Assembly: GCA_038244055.1 (NCBI GenBank) | Contig: JBBRTW010000434.1 | Coordinates: forward strand, 1-6,232 | Length of the DNA stretch: 6,232 nt | From: DASPKW01 sp038244055 | GTDB taxonomy: Bacteria > Planctomycetota > Phycisphaerae > Tepidisphaerales > Tepidisphaeraceae | Reading direction: 5' to 3' | Part shown: positions 6,096 through 6,232 of the stretch, one piece after another | Layout: each line of letters starts with the position of its first letter | Numbering within the stretch: the stretch's first letter is position 1 | Position numbers and translations under genes: made by a program | The notes under the pieces: model-generated | What the model saw: the letters and a program-made list of their open reading frames with translations, nothing else | Databases searched by the model: none | What the model was told of the DNA's origin: nothing

Positions 6096-6170
6096 ATTCG
6101 CCACGGAGGCACAGCGTCACTGAGGATTTTCTCTTTGGCATCTCTGTGGCTCTGCGTCTCCGCGGCGAAT
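6096..6170. repeat. Long imperfect inverted repeat, dispersed intergenic element
   Basis: A left arm of 29 bases (6096-6124, beginning ATTCGCCACGGAGGC) matches the reverse complement of the right arm (6142-6170) at 23 of 29 positions without gaps; two of the six differences would be G-U pairs in RNA. The loop is 17 bases. The 'CCACGGAGGCACAG...' and 'CTCTGTGGCTCTGCG' wording is that of a repeat widely dispersed in environmental genomes, often wrongly translated as a small protein. Lying between the converging lipoprotein and priA-like genes, the hairpin could act as a two-way terminator or mRNA end protector. A mobile (MITE- or REP-like) origin is also possible; neither is shown here. Confidence 0.7.
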
Positions 6171-6180
6171 GGTGATGCGT

Positions 6181-6232
6181 TCATAGGAGCGAAACGGGAT
6201 CGACATCGACGGCGATGCGGTCGCCGGCGGCC
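6181..6232 (-). CDS. priA: C-terminal end of primosomal helicase PriA, cut by window edge
   Basis: On the - strand the last 16 codons before a TGA (6181-6183) read AAGDRIAVDVDPVSLL. PriA proteins characteristically end with a basic strand followed by DVDP and a few residues (E. coli ends near VLDVDPIEG, from memory), so this is probably the tail of PriA, the 3'-5' helicase that restarts stalled replication forks. The evidence is one short motif; the rest of the gene lies beyond the window. It converges on the lipoprotein gene, with the 127-base repeat region between them. Confidence 0.55.
   Translation of the reverse strand, partial: AAGDRIAVDVDPVSLL

Noticed and set aside
6061..6180. A small protein gene within the repeat region
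   Set aside because: Translations of this repeat type are often annotated as small hypothetical proteins, but the sequence is explained by tandem and inverted repeats, and no start with a coding-like frame is visible.

Overview
This high-GC window reads as a piece of a bacterial chromosome, most likely a Planctomycetota member (perhaps Phycisphaerae-like). Three things point that way: the C-rich third codon positions, the absence of Shine-Dalgarno (SD) sequences before the chromosomal genes, and the lipoprotein near the right end, which resembles planctomycetal proteins I know. The assignment is an inference, because no rRNA or other taxonomic marker is present.

Layout. Bases 1-1182 hold the 3' two thirds of aspS (aspartyl-tRNA synthetase), cut by the window edge. 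Bases 1183-2262 form a small accessory island. It starts with an apparently intact toxin-antitoxin pair on the + strand: an 84-aa antitoxin and a 142-aa PIN-domain RNase toxin, which overlap, have good SD sequences and lie behind a sigma70-like promoter. Facing it on the - strand is a decayed two-gene module: a small charged protein without a usable start codon, overlapping a nucleotidyltransferase-fold gene that keeps only about its first 57 codons of recognisable sequence. Bases 2375-3157 encode a four-helix membrane protein with a conserved-looking soluble C-terminal domain. Bases 3263-4750 encode a full-length pyruvate kinase, preceded by a perfect 12-bp palindrome. Nineteen bases later a 427-aa lipoprotein begins (4770-6053); its last 85 residues read like a BRCT domain, which is unusual outside the cytoplasm. 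Bases 6054-6180 are non-coding and contain a short 9-bp tandem repeat and a long imperfect inverted repeat of a type scattered through environmental bacterial genomes. The last 52 bases are the 3' end of a - strand gene whose tail matches the C-terminus of the primosomal helicase PriA.

How the genes relate. aspS, pyk and priA are core housekeeping genes (translation, glycolysis, replication restart) with no common pathway. pyk and the lipoprotein gene are close enough to be co-transcribed. The TA island is the accessory part: it differs from its surroundings in translation signals and visibly in base composition. I found no tRNA, rRNA, CRISPR array, integrase or insertion sequence.
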